Both the position numbers and the translations under genes were made by a program. A stretch of 64,000 nt of DNA from Alternaria dauci. Taxonomy: Eukaryota > Ascomycota > Dothideomycetes > Pleosporales > Pleosporaceae. Positions 34,828 through 46,228 of the stretch are shown piece after piece. Position 1 is the first letter of the stretch, and the number at the start of each line of letters is the position of its first letter. The stretch lies in NCBI RefSeq assembly GCF_042100115.1, contig NC_091277.1, positions 868,001 to 932,000 of the forward strand, given 5' to 3'. Below the pieces are notes generated by a model. It saw only the letters and a list, made by a program, of their open reading frames with translations. It was not told the DNA's origin and made no database searches.

Positions 34828-35295
34828 ATGTCCGAGTCTGTAGTAATCCAGGCGCCTCCCGCGACGGAAACTGCCCCTGTCAAGGGCATGAAGAAAAATG
34901 GTATGCGACAGTTGTGTGCCAGTTGCGCAACGACATGCTAACTTTGCCTAGGCAAGCAGTGGCACGACAACAAAGGCCCATTCCGGCCGAAAGCAGGCCA
35001 GACCTCTTGGGAGAAGCGAAGTGAAGAGAGGAAAGCACTCGCTGCCGTCAAGGCCAAGGAGAAGGAGCTGAAGGAAGAGAAGGAATCTGAGAGACAGGTA
35101 GGAAGCCATGGGAATTTTTTCGGCTACAGAGGAAAAAGGCTAACAGCCACATAGCGACGAGTCGAAGCAATCAAGACCAAGCGTGCGGCCAAGGAAGAAC
35201 GAGAGCGATTTGCCAAGATGGAGGAGAAGATGCACAAGAAGCGTGTAGAGCGCCTGAAGAGGAGAGAGAAGCGTAACAAGATGCTCAAGTCATGA
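34828..35295 (+). CDS. CGR1: rRNA-processing protein Cgr1
   Basis: Small nucleolar protein needed for 60S ribosomal subunit biogenesis. Exons 34828-34900, 34952-35097 and 35155-35295; introns 51 and 57 bp, both with GCTAAC branch sites; 119 residues. The body is almost wholly basic/acidic helix typical of the family: [60 protein letters not shown] and [20 protein letters not shown] at the C-terminus, which also acts as a nucleolar-type basic signal. The match is full length. Divergent from the ornithine carrier. Confidence 0.95.
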
Positions 35296-35669
35296 GCTTG
35301 GTAGTGGCACGACTATAGTCAAATTGTAAAGCACGGTGGAGGAATTGCCGTTTCACAAGGAGCATGCCACAGGGACGCAGAGGAGCGACTGGGAGGCACG
35401 GAGACATGATACCCTAAGAATTTGGAGAGAGGAAAGAGTAAAGAGCATCCTTCTTTTGCAACATGTTCTTTTACGGTCCCAAGGTCCGCATTACTGTCGT
35501 GCACTGAGTGCGCTATACACACAGGCGCGCGAGTGCTTGCATGCATAGACAATTTGCAGCTTCCCTTCACATGTTCAGCTACAGCTGGTTAGCGTGAGGC
35601 CCCTGCAATGCGATGGCACGCGGAATCGCCGACCAGCGCCGACGACCAACACCAACATGACCGCTGAAG
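35296..35669. other. Intergenic region CGR1 / coiled-coil protein gene
   Basis: About 370 bp between two plus-strand genes: presumed CGR1 3' UTR and promoter of the next gene, including an upstream ATG at 35657 described under findings. Confidence 0.45.
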
Positions 35670-36897
35670 ATGGAGTCGCTCCACCTGCACGCGGGGCTGG
35701 CTGACCTCCGTCCGAACCTCTACAGTTCGCGGTCAGCGGCGCGTGTGACGTCTGACCCCGACAAGAAGGCGCATCCGCATGCATACAAGTCGTCTCGACA
35801 CCACCACGACCGTCACCATGGCCATCACCGCCATAGCTCCAGCAGACGCCATGCCGCAAAGGAAGCCATGCAGTCGGCCATCCAGATCCAGCCGCCGACC
35901 AGCTTTGGAGACTTGCTGCGGCAGGCGCGAGGCAGCAGGGACACCAGCCCGAGCCACAGTCGCAGAGAGAGCGTCGCGCCAGGCCAGGCCGACGGCAGCG
36001 TCAATGGAAAGGAGGAAGCCGCTCGAGGCATAACAATCCCGCCGCGAAGACCACTCCGCCAGGCAGATGTGGAGCTAGAGGCAAAGAGGGTCGAGGCTAG
36101 AGAACGGTACGTCTGCGCCATTCGCCATGCAGTCCACAGCACTTGCTACGACACCACCATGTCTTCTCTAACATGGCACACAGACACCTCCGTGCTGTCC
36201 TCCAGTCCCTCTCCGACCAGTCCCTCAAGACCTCGCGCCGCCTAGACGATACTTATTACTCCATCCTCGAGAAACTCTCCATCCTGCGCCAGACCATCGC
36301 AACACTTCAAGAGTTATCGGGCTTGACCAAAGAGCTCCATGACAACTTCGAGTCGGACACCACAGAGCTGGTAGAGGATGTGACTGGTCAGGTAGAAGCC
36401 TTTGATGGCTTCAAGGCACAACAAGACCAGGTCAGCGGACTAGAAGAGCGCATCAAAGCGGGCAAGGAGAAGGCAGATGCTTTGACAGCGAGACTCGAAC
36501 GAGCGAAAGAGCGTGTCGACGCGAGAGCCAAGTCGGAAGCGCAGTGGCAGGCAAAGAACACCCGTACAGCTGCCCTCGTACATCCATTTTGATCTATTGG
36601 AGCTGACACGACACAGATCGCGTGCGCATATTCTGGGCCATAGTCAGCTTTATCGCCGCGCTTATACTAGTTCTCGTTCTCTTCCGCCCGCCTCAGCCGA
36701 CAGACCATGTGCCTCGACCACAGAATACTCTCGATCCTGCGACCAAAGAAGCCATTTTGAACGCGGACATACCACACATAGCAAAGGAGGCAATCATAGG
36801 GCTGTCAACCAGTACCGCGAGTCAAGTCGTCGGGACCGTGGATCAGGAACCTGTACTTGAGGAGGATGAGCGATTGCGCGGTTTCGACGAGCTGTAA
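35670..36897 (+). CDS. Coiled-coil protein with C-terminal membrane segment, function unknown
   Basis: Exons 35670-36106, 36184-36563 and 36617-36897 (introns 77 and 53 bp, TCTAAC and GCTGAC branch motifs); 365 residues. The N-terminal third is disordered, with a His-rich stretch (SSRHHHDRHHGHHRHSSSRR). There follows QIQPPTSFGDLLRQARG, then a long predicted coiled coil from ELEAKRVEARER through LRAVLQSLSDQSLKTSRRLD, KLSILRQTIATLQELSGL and EERIKAGKEKADALTARLER. A single hydrophobic helix IFWAIVSFIAALILVLVLF (about 275-295) follows, with a roughly 70-residue acidic tail on the far side. This topology suits a tether or organelle-surface protein; I do not recognise the family. The start at 35670 has A at -3 and G at +4. 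Confidence 0.82.
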
Positions 36898-37057
36898 TGC
36901 TTTCAATCGTGCACCCTTCTAGCCTCTTCTCAGATACCGTGATACCCCCTTAGACCTATTTGTCTCGTGCTGCTAGAATATCGACTTCATATTAATTCCT
37001 ACTTCGGTTTCCAGCTTCACTCACTCCTTATGCCACCTGCGCCAAACACAACCCGCA

Positions 37058-37555
37058 TCAATAGTTCTTCCCGTTGCCAGGCTTACGCTTCAAGTCCTCA
37101 AGCTTCACACCCTGCAGCATACGTACATTGACACAAGTCACGCCAGGAAGGAAATCAGAGTCTTTGGAGCGCACCATGCACGATGCGCCGCAGGTGCCGC
37201 AGAAGTAATGATTCACCCTCTTATATCCGAAAGAGTAGGACTGTGTACTCAAGTCAGCGCACCCAAGTCTGTTTAAAGCTTGCTTTGATGATATTGCGCT
37301 TACTTTGAACTGCTCAATATTACCCTCGGTGAAAATGACGAGCTCGTTGGGTATGTAGACAAAGAGGTAGCCGTTGCATACGCAGATGCTGCAATTGCAT
37401 TCCATTACAGCCGCGTTTGGGTCATCGAGTGGAGGTGAAATAGCGACAGAGTATCTGAATGCGCCACAGTGGCATGATGCATCGTAGGTTTTCTTTGGAG
37501 CGTCGGCTGATGGCGCGGTGGGGAGCGCAACATCGGGTTCGGCGGAGGCTGACAT
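37058..37555 (-). CDS. GFA/CENP-V family zinc protein
   Basis: Member of the glutathione-dependent formaldehyde-activating enzyme-like (Mss4-fold) family; substrates of most fungal members are unknown. Exons 37555-37304 and 37240-37058 (63-bp intron, GTAAGC...CACAG); 144 residues, typical length. Zinc ligands are visible: CHCGAF (about 28-30), CNCSICVCNGY (about 54-61) and CGTCGASC (about 102-108), giving the two-zinc pattern of the family. The C-terminus has LPGVTCVNVRMLQG, the usual last strands. Removing the intron joins IFTEGNIEQFK to SYSFGYKRVNHYFCGTCG, which is the family order, so the splice is firm. Carbon-sulfur lyase activity is family-based inference only. Confidence 0.9.
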   Translation of the reverse strand: MSASAEPDVALPTAPSADAPKKTYDASCHCGAFRYSVAISPPLDDPNAAVMECNCSICVCNGYLFVYIPNELVIFTEGNIEQFKVSAISSKQALNRLGCADLSTQSYSFGYKRVNHYFCGTCGASCMVRSKDSDFLPGVTCVNVRMLQGVKLEDLKRKPGNGKNY

Positions 37556-38784
37556 GCTCTATTATCCTGTAGTGTTTCTTGATGGGTAGGAAAGACTAGC
37601 ACAATATCTGCTCAGATTGGATGCAAGGGAGGCTCAAGATAGCGGAGGAGATGCAAGATTGGCGGGCTTTAAAGTCCTTGATATGAACTGCTGCTGCCTA
37701 AAGTTTCGTACTACATACCACACCGAAGTTGCCGTTCCTTTTCTTCGCAAAACGGTAGAAATGATCGATCCATGCAAGGCGCCCTGCTGCTACCGCGAAT
37801 CGGATGTGTTTACAAACGCTACAGTGACGCGTGTGGCATGCGACGCCAGCTTGGAGGGACCACTCGCTGACTCGGTAGCACGTCTGCCTGAGCATACAGC
37901 TTTTTGCGTTTTCGTATCAGCTACCGGCTGGGGCCAGAATCAAATGCTCGTGTCATGAGGAGTAAAATGTGCTTCGTTATATAATCTTGCATCAAGTAAG
38001 TGGCATTGGGGTATCTGTGGTCGATTACAGTGGGTCCACACGCTCACGCAGTATGGATACTATGAGCTGTAGATCCAATTGGCCCAAGCTTGTGCTGGAC
38101 ATATAACGTGCTGGGCATACATAACACACCAGGAGTCAATTCTTGATTCAATGCAGTCGAGGGCTAGCGGATGTGGCGACATGTTGGAGCTAGTACCCAG
38201 CAACGTCCAGGCACAGCTCGATCAAGACGATCAAGAAATTGCGCACTTACTGGATGAAGAGAATGACCCGGCGTAACGTATGATGCACAAGGACGAGACG
38301 AAGTGAAGCACGTGCACTTGTCCTCATAGGCGAGTGAGAAGATAGGACGCCCAGCCTAGTAAAAGGGAAGCGCACGCCGGTTTCTTCAATAATTCAGCGT
38401 ACGGGACGACGGCAAGCACCGACTTACCTTGTGGCAACGAGTCAAATCTGGGAAAGATGGGATAACTTCACGGAAACCTAAAGGTAATCAGCGTGTAAAA
38501 TGGGTACAGATTATCTTTTTGTTACCATAAGAGGTCCTAACTGATGTGGCCTGGTGATAGCGACTTATGCTCCCTTATCTCGGCGTGCTGTAACGCCGCA
38601 TACTCCGATCCAACCATACTGTGATGTACATGATAAGCTAGGTAAGCCCAGACTCCGAAGAGGTTGGCCTACCACTACTCAAACTATAACCAATTCCCAG
38701 CTCGCTGAAGACAAGAAGGTGTAACAAATCCACAGGACAATGGCCCCGGAAAGAAAGCAAAGGAAGATGCTGGGGATCTTACTT
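37556..38784. other. Intergenic region upstream of the GFA gene
   Basis: About 1.2 kb. Promoter of the GFA gene on the left, 3' region of SF3B1 on the right. A 41-codon frame with an acidic end (38151-38276 plus) is not supported by any homology I know. Confidence 0.45.
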
Positions 38785-41700
38785 TTAGATGAAAATGTCC
38801 AGCTCATGTCTCCGGACCTCGTCCTCCTCAAATGCTGGGTAAGCTGGAACCATGGCATCGGCGTTTTGAACGTATGCATCATTGTAGATGCGCCAGTAAG
38901 GTTGTCGCACCTTGCGAGCTGGATGGAAGAGGCCAGCCCAAACGTAGTTCATGACGAGCGGGGTACCGATGGCGTTGCGGACACCCTCAATAGCCTCAAT
39001 AATGCGGTCAATGACGTGAGGACTGGTTTCGAATAAGTTTGGCCACAGGAGATTGAGCAAGTGGATCATCGCGTCTTCGCAGTCGAGTCCGACACAACCG
39101 AGAGCAACATGCTTGACTACCGAAGCGGCAGTCTGTCGGTGCACTTGGTCTCGATCAATGAGAGCATCCTCGAGGAGTGGTGTGATAGCATAGACGTAGT
39201 CCTTCGCCATCTCGCCAATGTACTCAAACATGAAGGATAGCGACTTGAGTACACCATTCTGAACGTTGAGCTCCGGCACGCGGTATTCATTCATAAGGGC
39301 CGGAAGGACAGTAAAAGGCGCACAAGTCTCTGCAACGATACCGATAGCGACGGCAGTACAGACACGAGACTGACGCTCTTGGACTCTGAGGTTACCAAGA
39401 AGGGTAGCCAACACATCCTGAGGACCGATGGCTTTGGCGATATAACCGAAAGTGTTGTTGGCAGCACGACGGATACCCTTTTTGTGAGCCTTGAGCATGT
39501 CTAGGAGTTCGAAGCAGATTCGCATCCATTCACGAGGGTTGACATAGTTTGCGCCTCGGTCAGCGATGCGACCTACCAGGTCGATGGTGTTCTCTTGTAC
39601 CTTTTCGTGTCGATTGCGAAGAATGGGTGTCAGGCGAGGCAATAGGTCTTTAATAGGCGGCTGCATAGCGTGGAGACCAACGACTGTGACGATAGCGCGC
39701 AGAGCACCAAGAATGGACCCAAGAACCTCAGGGTACTCCTCACCAAGATATTCGTAAAGCGCCTGCGCAAGCTTGATGAGCTGTGGATCCTCGTCGCACT
39801 TCTGCATCACGAAGGTAATACGGGAGATTAGGTCCGCGGCTTGCTGGCGGACCGTAGCGGACTTGTTATTAAGCCTAGCAAGAACCGTCGCAACAATCTG
39901 AGGGAGGTAAGTCTTTGTACGCTCACCCAAGGCGTTGACGACCGTAGCAAAACCGTCAATGACAATAGGCTCCTCAATAGTCTGGTCCTGAAAAGCGACG
40001 AGGACACCGTCAATTAGCTGCTCTTCCAAACGCTGGTCGACGTCATGAGCACCGAGGGTGCTGATGACCTTGTCGACAGTTTCGACCGTCATCTTGCGGT
40101 ATGCTTCGTTCTCATCCTTCATGTTGTTAACAATACGGCCGACAATCTCAGCAACACCGGCCTTCTGGGCTAGATCCACGGTGGTGTCGACCACCTGTCG
40201 GTAGTTGCGCTTGTCGAGAGCCATACGGCGTACCCAGAAGTGCTTGAAGAATTCAGGCAAAACATTGTCCTTGAGGTAGACTGGTGTTACACCTGCAGTG
40301 TTTGAGCACTGGGAAACAACCTTGAGCACAACCTTCTTCATCTCTTCATCGGGCGATTGGAACTCGCGGATGACAATTTCCATGATTTGACTCGTGTAAT
40401 AGTTGGAGTACTCCTCGTCCATGAGCGGAATAACATAGCCGACAGCCTTCAAGAAGGATGCAAGAGCCTTGCCACGTTGGCGACGAGCTCCGGTCCAAAG
40501 AGGATTCAATATGTCGTCGAAGGACTCGATACCGTACGGGCTCGCAGCTTCAGCCAGGGCTGCAAGCGCAAGAGCTGTGACCATACGAACCTTTGGCTGT
40601 TCGTCGTTCAAATTCTCACCGATGCACTCCACGAGTCCCTTGAGATGAGGAAGAATAGCGCAACCCATCAAGATAGGAATCTGCTGAACGATCTTTACAC
40701 CAGTGTGACGCGCGTGCCATGACTTTTTGGATCGGCATACAGCTCGAAGGAAGGGGAGGAGAGCGGGGATGCCCAAGGCGGATGCGACGACGGCGAACGC
40801 TCGAGCGGTGGTGTTCCGGACGTATTCGTCTTGGTGATCTAGATCGGGACGCATTGTACTGATCATGTGAGCGAGACCAGCAGCCTTTGCAAGGTTGGAA
40901 ATAATCTCCCGACCTTCGACACGTGCATAGTAGTCCTGGTCGATAAGGAGAGGCTCAATAACGACAAGGATCTTGTGAACATAGGGTCGAACAAGGTCGT
41001 CGAGCTTGTAGAGAACACGGTCGATGACTTTGACAAGCAAATGGCGCTCCTGATCCTCCAGCGTGCGCTCCATCAGTAGTGGCAGAATTTGGTTGAAGAG
41101 AGCTCCTGCACCGAACTGTCGGGCGTTGTCCGTAAGTTGTCGAAGCGCCGTCTTTCGCATAGGCGGTGTTCCGTTCTTGACCTTGAGCAACAGCCGCATG
41201 ATCTTGCGCTCTTTCAGTTCCTCCACTGTCATCTCGTTTTCGTCTGCACCGTCTGTGAGCTTTCCAAAGTATTTCATGTCCTCGTTCTTGAAGAACTGCA
41301 GATCACCAACACCGGGAATCTCTGTAGGCAGCTGCTTGCCCATGGCAGCCAAGCTGTTGTCTGCTTCTGGAATCAAGAATCCCTGGTATCCTGTTGGAAG
41401 TGCTGGCATGCCCACCGGCCGCCGCACTGGCTCGTATCCGGGAGGCGCCTCGAGGACCTTGTATCCTTCGGCTTCACCAGGAAGCATCATGTCGAGCTGC
41501 TCATCGGACAAGGGAGCGTTGCGGTTCGAGATGTCGGTACCGAATGCGAATGTCTGCGCAACTGGGCGGGCGCCGTTCGCAGCGGGGGCGGGTGTTGCGG
41601 CGCTGGCAGGGGCTACCGCAGTGGTATCCCAACGTGATCGGGTCGGCTGAGCGGCCTCGGTCTTGTCGTCCTCGGGTGCTGGTGACCATCGCGATCGCTT

Positions 41701-42369
41701 CTTGGGCTCAGACTCGACCTTGACACCGTCGGCCTCTTCCTTGATCGCAGGGGTTTCGGCGTCGCCAGCCTCGTCCCACCGTCTCCTCTTGCGAGTCTTC
41801 TTCATAGGTGGAGTCTTGTCGCCATCGACGGGAGCAGAGTCGTCGTCGTCCTTGAGCGTAGGCTTGTGGTCAAGTACCTCGTTCCCGCCCGACCTCTCCT
41901 TCTCCTCGATTAACCTCTTTACACGCGCCTCTTCGCGCTCAAACTCGCGCTGCTTCATCACGTCCTTGTACGACTGGCCGCCGTCTTCGCCATCCTTGGC
42001 AAATGGATCCGCTCGCGATGGCGAGAGTGCGCGGTCGAATCGCCGTCGTTGGTAGTCGGTCTCGCGTGATGCAATCTGAGCCTGCTTCTCGCGACTGTCG
42101 AGGATGTCCGCCTCTCCAGCGTCGCCGTGCGCGAATTCGTTCATCATCTCCTTGGATGCCGTGTACTGTCCGACAAGGCTCCGGCCATTCAGTTGCACGT
42201 CCTCCATGTCGTTGTCGTCGTCAGCAACGGCGATGGAACTGACGTAGTCGCCATTGCTTCCGCCGTAGAGCTCCTTATCGAGGGGCTCGTTGAGCGACTG
42301 CTTGTTGTTCGACGTGTCCCCGTTGGCGGCGCCGTTGGCCCTCGAGTTTCCTGCGCGCGGCCCGGCCAT
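38785..42369 (-). CDS. HSH155: Splicing factor 3B subunit 1 (SF3B1/Hsh155/Prp10)
   Basis: Core U2 snRNP protein that clamps the branch-site helix. One uninterrupted frame of 1194 residues, similar to S. pombe Prp10 (about 1200). The N-terminal 300 residues are charged and disordered, with RWDTT-type U2AF-binding tryptophan motifs ([23 protein letters not shown]). From about 370 to the end it is a HEAT-repeat superhelix: [113 protein letters not shown] and [18 protein letters not shown]. Lys593 corresponds to human Lys700, and His555/Lys559 to His662/Lys666, from direct alignment of the conserved blocks. Lack of introns is unusual beside intron-bearing neighbours. Start MAGPRAGNS at 42369. Confidence 0.97.
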   Translation of the reverse strand: MAGPRAGNSRANGAANGDTSNNKQSLNEPLDKELYGGSNGDYVSSIAVADDDNDMEDVQLNGRSLVGQYTASKEMMNEFAHGDAGEADILDSREKQAQIASRETDYQRRRFDRALSPSRADPFAKDGEDGGQSYKDVMKQREFEREEARVKRLIEEKERSGGNEVLDHKPTLKDDDDSAPVDGDKTPPMKKTRKRRRWDEAGDAETPAIKEEADGVKVESEPKKRSRWSPAPEDDKTEAAQPTRSRWDTTAVAPASAATPAPAANGARPVAQTFAFGTDISNRNAPLSDEQLDMMLPGEAEGYKVLEAPPGYEPVRRPVGMPALPTGYQGFLIPEADNSLAAMGKQLPTEIPGVGDLQFFKNEDMKYFGKLTDGADENEMTVEELKERKIMRLLLKVKNGTPPMRKTALRQLTDNARQFGAGALFNQILPLLMERTLEDQERHLLVKVIDRVLYKLDDLVRPYVHKILVVIEPLLIDQDYYARVEGREIISNLAKAAGLAHMISTMRPDLDHQDEYVRNTTARAFAVVASALGIPALLPFLRAVCRSKKSWHARHTGVKIVQQIPILMGCAILPHLKGLVECIGENLNDEQPKVRMVTALALAALAEAASPYGIESFDDILNPLWTGARRQRGKALASFLKAVGYVIPLMDEEYSNYYTSQIMEIVIREFQSPDEEMKKVVLKVVSQCSNTAGVTPVYLKDNVLPEFFKHFWVRRMALDKRNYRQVVDTTVDLAQKAGVAEIVGRIVNNMKDENEAYRKMTVETVDKVISTLGAHDVDQRLEEQLIDGVLVAFQDQTIEEPIVIDGFATVVNALGERTKTYLPQIVATVLARLNNKSATVRQQAADLISRITFVMQKCDEDPQLIKLAQALYEYLGEEYPEVLGSILGALRAIVTVVGLHAMQPPIKDLLPRLTPILRNRHEKVQENTIDLVGRIADRGANYVNPREWMRICFELLDMLKAHKKGIRRAANNTFGYIAKAIGPQDVLATLLGNLRVQERQSRVCTAVAIGIVAETCAPFTVLPALMNEYRVPELNVQNGVLKSLSFMFEYIGEMAKDYVYAITPLLEDALIDRDQVHRQTAASVVKHVALGCVGLDCEDAMIHLLNLLWPNLFETSPHVIDRIIEAIEGVRNAIGTPLVMNYVWAGLFHPARKVRQPYWRIYNDAYVQNADAMVPAYPAFEEDEVRRHELDIFI

Positions 42370-43799
42370 TTTTGCAGCAGGTGTTGACGGTTGAGTTGGG
42401 GATGGGGTGATTGAGGCGATGGCAACCTGTGAGCTTCTCCAAAGTTTCGCGATGCCCTGCTTGGCAGTGGCCGTATTGGGACTAGCGCCATCAGATTAGT
42501 CACCCACCTTCTCTTGCCTCGTGAAACTCATGGCTTGACCTTGTGTCAGCACGCGAGCGCACAAGAGGTCGCCAGGCTGCGTCACTGCAAGGCTCTCAGA
42601 CATGACTTCGTCGGTACCAGCCACACTCCAGCCAAGCGGCGTAGCCGTCCTTCTCAGTGTGCCTGCGGCCGGTACCCTAGTCCGCCTCGCAATATATCGA
42701 AATGCGGCACGGCCATCTGCCAACGGGCGAACGTAGGCCATTTAGCGTTACCCGTCCACTCAAACCGTCAAACCAGTTCATGTGTGCATCGTTCTTGGGT
42801 TCAACGCAAAGTGAACTACCGGCTTACTTGATGCCTACAGACGCAAGAGTCTGCAAGGGTGCGGAGCCGACACGTTGCTTCTTCTGATCGTCCCGACAGT
42901 CGCCGCCAGGTGCCGCATGGTCTTCCCAGGCGCAAGATAGGGTTGGTCTGCTCAGCCTTGGGTTATGTCGCCGCGGTGGCGCCTCGACTGCATGCGCGTC
43001 TCTTCTACGTTGGGCGGCACAGTGTGGCTACTCCTGGCCAAAGTAATTCCAAGAAGCCGAGGGGCCCTAGGTCTTCTGTTGTCTTGAGCTCCAGAGGCAA
43101 CGGACCCACTTGAAGAACTAAAGCGAAGCACTGGCACAACAGCGGGCACTGTTCGTCAGTCGATTATGTGGCTTGCTGATCTTCTTCGTGGCCTGAGATT
43201 GCGCCAGCCATCACGAAATGCTCACACCGCCAGCGCGAACTATGCTTCGTCATCATTACGATCAGTGCCTTGACATCGACAAGATGGCAGTCGTTGCAAT
43301 CGAGGTTCTTCGTGGCCACAAGCCTCGCGGCATTTCGTGGATTATCCGCAGAAACCCACCAGGCCCGACACTACTGATTCTAAAAATACGTCTCACCCAG
43401 CGGGGGCCTCCCAAAACCGCCGAACTATCATGACTGCAGGCCTCGCAATACGGGCCCTGGCAACGAATAATCGAAGGCGCAGTGTTGCGCGAACCAAGCT
43501 AACGGTGATTTACGCAGCTTCCGGGCTTTCTGCGCAAGGGCTTGAAACGGGCAGATCGGTTCTATGCTGCTGCCAGCCACACAGTAAAGTCGTACCGTGC
43601 CGGGGTCCGTAGTAGTGGTAAGGTCGCGGCATGCTGCTGATAGTGGAGGGACACTGTCCCACGTCGTTACGAGGGGTCGATCCTGCCTCTTGATTTATTG
43701 TGTTGCTCGTGCCCATTGTTTCATTTTCCCCAACCACGTTTGCCGTCGTTGATATTTCTTCAGGCCTCCCTCGTTTTCGGCTCAACGGCCTCAAAGAAA
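42370..43799. promoter_or_regulatory. Bidirectional upstream region SF3B1 / RING-like protein gene
   Basis: 1.4 kb between divergent starts, so it holds both promoters. An 81-codon minus-strand frame from an ATG (42496-42741) has no recognisable features. No repeat or RNA gene seen. Confidence 0.45.
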
Positions 43800-45731
43800 A
43801 TGGCGGCTGTGGCGCAGAGTCATGTCCAAGATGACGTGCATCCACTTTTGAGGCATCCGAGGCCGATTAAGAGGGATTCTGCAAAAGCGCAACGTATGCT
43901 TGGCTTGATCGCGGACTCTGAGGAAGCTTTAAGAAACTTACAACGTGAGAAGTCGGTAACAACGCGATGGCTAGAACGACCAATGTACGAGCATTTGGAG
44001 GTCTCCGAAGTCCAAGAAGAGAAGGACCAGCGTTTGGACGTAACAAAAGAGCAGAAGAAAGAGGCCGCCGAGGAGAGACCACCAATCATTGAGGAGAAAC
44101 CAGAAATCATCGAAGAGAAACCAAAGTCAGACAGCGACTCGGATTTATTGGATAAATGGACGAACCCGGATCGTCCGACTTCATCTTTCAACCCCGAAGA
44201 AACTTTGAGGAAGCTCCCGGAAACGTCCCCAATCGCGAAACTCGACACATCCTTCATCAAGCGACGACCACTCCCACTCACACGACCGGTATCATATAAC
44301 CCACAACACCTGCTATCGCCCGAATGGATTGCTTCTCCTTCCACAATGAGCCCTAATACACCAGGCCAGCGCCCTGTATCATCGTCTCTTGATAGTACGG
44401 ACAGGCCAAGGAGTAGCATCTCCTCACGGGGCAGCTGTGAATGTGAGAGGCCACAAGTGCAGCCTTCGCAGTGGACGTACCCTCCGATAAACGACACGAA
44501 AGTCTCACAAACGCAACGTCCCATTTCATACCATCCCCAAAGCTTCACTGCAGTCGACAGCCCACCAATGCAACCACGACCGCGGCCTACGTCTTTCGCA
44601 ACCTACCATCAACGAAATCGCTCGGGCGCTAAGATTGCTTCCTCGCGAGGGCTCAGAAACAACAGCTACCCGATGGTCCAAGCTCGGCCCATGTCAGGGA
44701 GTACACCGAAAGCTGTCTCAGGCGAGAATATTGAGAATGACATGGTTTACCAGCAATATGGAGATGACGAAGTTGGCCCACCCACGCCTGTAACATCTTC
44801 AAAGCTTGCATTTTCCCCGCCACCGGTGTTCTCAGCGACGCCAGCGACGCCGATACATTCCACGTTGGATGCTTTCGATGCCATTGAGGAAAAGAGCAAG
44901 CCAGAAAAGAAAACCAAACACAGATGGTCGACGATACCGCAAGCGTTGAAAAACTTTGGGGCTAGAAGAAGAGACTCATCAGCTACACATGAGCAAGCAA
45001 AGTTCGCAACGGTAGTTGAAGACTTACGGAGAATGAACCTGACCGAAGAAAATCTGCACGTCTACGAAACCGAAGTGAGCCAAGATCCAACAGCATCTAA
45101 ACGTCTGTCGACAGTCGATCTTATTCCAACACCGACCTACTCTCCCTTTGACTTGAGCGTTAAATCCACCCAACTCGAAGCACCTCTTCCAGCACCATTT
45201 GCCCCCTGGGCTGATGGCCCTCCGAGCCCTGCTGCATCCGCAGACCGACGCCGTAGCAGCGGAAACTCGCTATCACCAACCACAATGCCTTCCCGGCTAC
45301 CCGTCGAAAACGTCCCGCAAACACGTCCCGTTTCGATGCAATCACGACCTGTGTCGATGCAATCACAGCGCAGCAGCACGATCGCCCCACCTTCACCAAA
45401 CTTTACCCGCACAGCTTCACATCAATATCAGCGCCCTACCTTCGACGTCTCTCTAAGCCCCCGAGCAGGAACACCTAGTTCCCGACGCAACACACCAGCC
45501 ATTGAACGCACATGTGTTATGTGCAAGACGGCGAGACCTATATGGCAGTTTAGCGAGCGCAGGATAACGGCAAACTGCTGGCACGACCCTGCAACTTGTG
45601 TCGGATGTGTACAGTCATGGGTTCAGCAATGTGCAAGTATGCATGGATTCGATGGGTGTACATGTCCTGAGTGCGGAGAGGCTATGGCCAGAGAGGATAT
45701 CGGTGCTTGGGGAGAGGTGTCACCACTCTGA
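43800..45731 (+). CDS. Disordered protein with C-terminal RING/IBR-like cysteine-rich finger
   Basis: Single-exon gene, 643 residues, from an ATG in strong context (AAAATGG). Residues 1-560 are low-complexity: an acidic helical stretch with two near-identical copies of IIEEKPxIIEEKP (about 100-112), Pro/Ser-rich segments, repeated RPVSMQSRPVSMQ and many SP/TP sites. A short basic block KHRWSTIPQALKNFGARRRD follows mid-way. The last 75 residues hold a zinc-binding module: TCVMCKTARPIW, CWHDPATCVGCVQSWVQQC and CTCPECGEAM. The CxxC, C-H, CxxC, CxCPxC spacing resembles RING/IBR fingers, so an E3 ubiquitin-ligase role is possible but unproven. I know no characterised homologue. Divergent from SF3B1. 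Confidence 0.83.
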   Translation: MAAVAQSHVQDDVHPLLRHPRPIKRDSAKAQRMLGLIADSEEALRNLQREKSVTTRWLERPMYEHLEVSEVQEEKDQRLDVTKEQKKEAAEERPPIIEEKPEIIEEKPKSDSDSDLLDKWTNPDRPTSSFNPEETLRKLPETSPIAKLDTSFIKRRPLPLTRPVSYNPQHLLSPEWIASPSTMSPNTPGQRPVSSSLDSTDRPRSSISSRGSCECERPQVQPSQWTYPPINDTKVSQTQRPISYHPQSFTAVDSPPMQPRPRPTSFATYHQRNRSGAKIASSRGLRNNSYPMVQARPMSGSTPKAVSGENIENDMVYQQYGDDEVGPPTPVTSSKLAFSPPPVFSATPATPIHSTLDAFDAIEEKSKPEKKTKHRWSTIPQALKNFGARRRDSSATHEQAKFATVVEDLRRMNLTEENLHVYETEVSQDPTASKRLSTVDLIPTPTYSPFDLSVKSTQLEAPLPAPFAPWADGPPSPAASADRRRSSGNSLSPTTMPSRLPVENVPQTRPVSMQSRPVSMQSQRSSTIAPPSPNFTRTASHQYQRPTFDVSLSPRAGTPSSRRNTPAIERTCVMCKTARPIWQFSERRITANCWHDPATCVGCVQSWVQQCASMHGFDGCTCPECGEAMAREDIGAWGEVSPL

Positions 45732-46228
45732 TAGAAATGGTGGAGTCGTGTTTCTTGTCCTTGTGAGGGGCACGATGCTCATATCTGTGTGTATATATTT
45801 AGCCTTCATAGCGATTTCTTCTTTCTTTTTCAGACAGCGCATTATTCTGGCCTTGGTTTCCTGCTGGCCTGTATGTATTAGCATATTATCAAAACTTAGT
45901 TCACAGCCAAGCACATTTCGTCCACACTCGAGCGCAACTTGAATCTCTTTCAATGCTGATCACTACCCTCTATCTTTTCATCTTCATTTACGAGTATATG
46001 CTTGAGATCGATGTCGAATTAGAACCATGCAAACTCTGTAACACGTTATTTCTAGCGCACTTAAGATTGGCATTATCTAAAGTAGTTGTATAAACAAGTC
46101 ATGAGATTTCGTTATAACGAAGAGGTCTCGTATAAAACAATGAGAATAGAAAAGGCCTTTCAAAGCCAACGCGCTATGCAACGAGTACCCTATGTATCGA
46201 ACCAAAACTTGAGTATTTCTCAATACCC
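45732..46228. other. Convergent 3' region
   Basis: About 500 bp, AT-rich, between facing stop codons of the RING-like protein gene (+) and the secreted-protein gene (-). Presumed UTRs; nothing else seen. Confidence 0.5.

Noticed and set aside
42496..42741. An 81-codon ATG frame between SF3B1 and the RING-like gene
   Set aside because: No motif, lies in the SF3B1 promoter, and Arg/Ala-rich composition is what GC-rich non-coding DNA gives.
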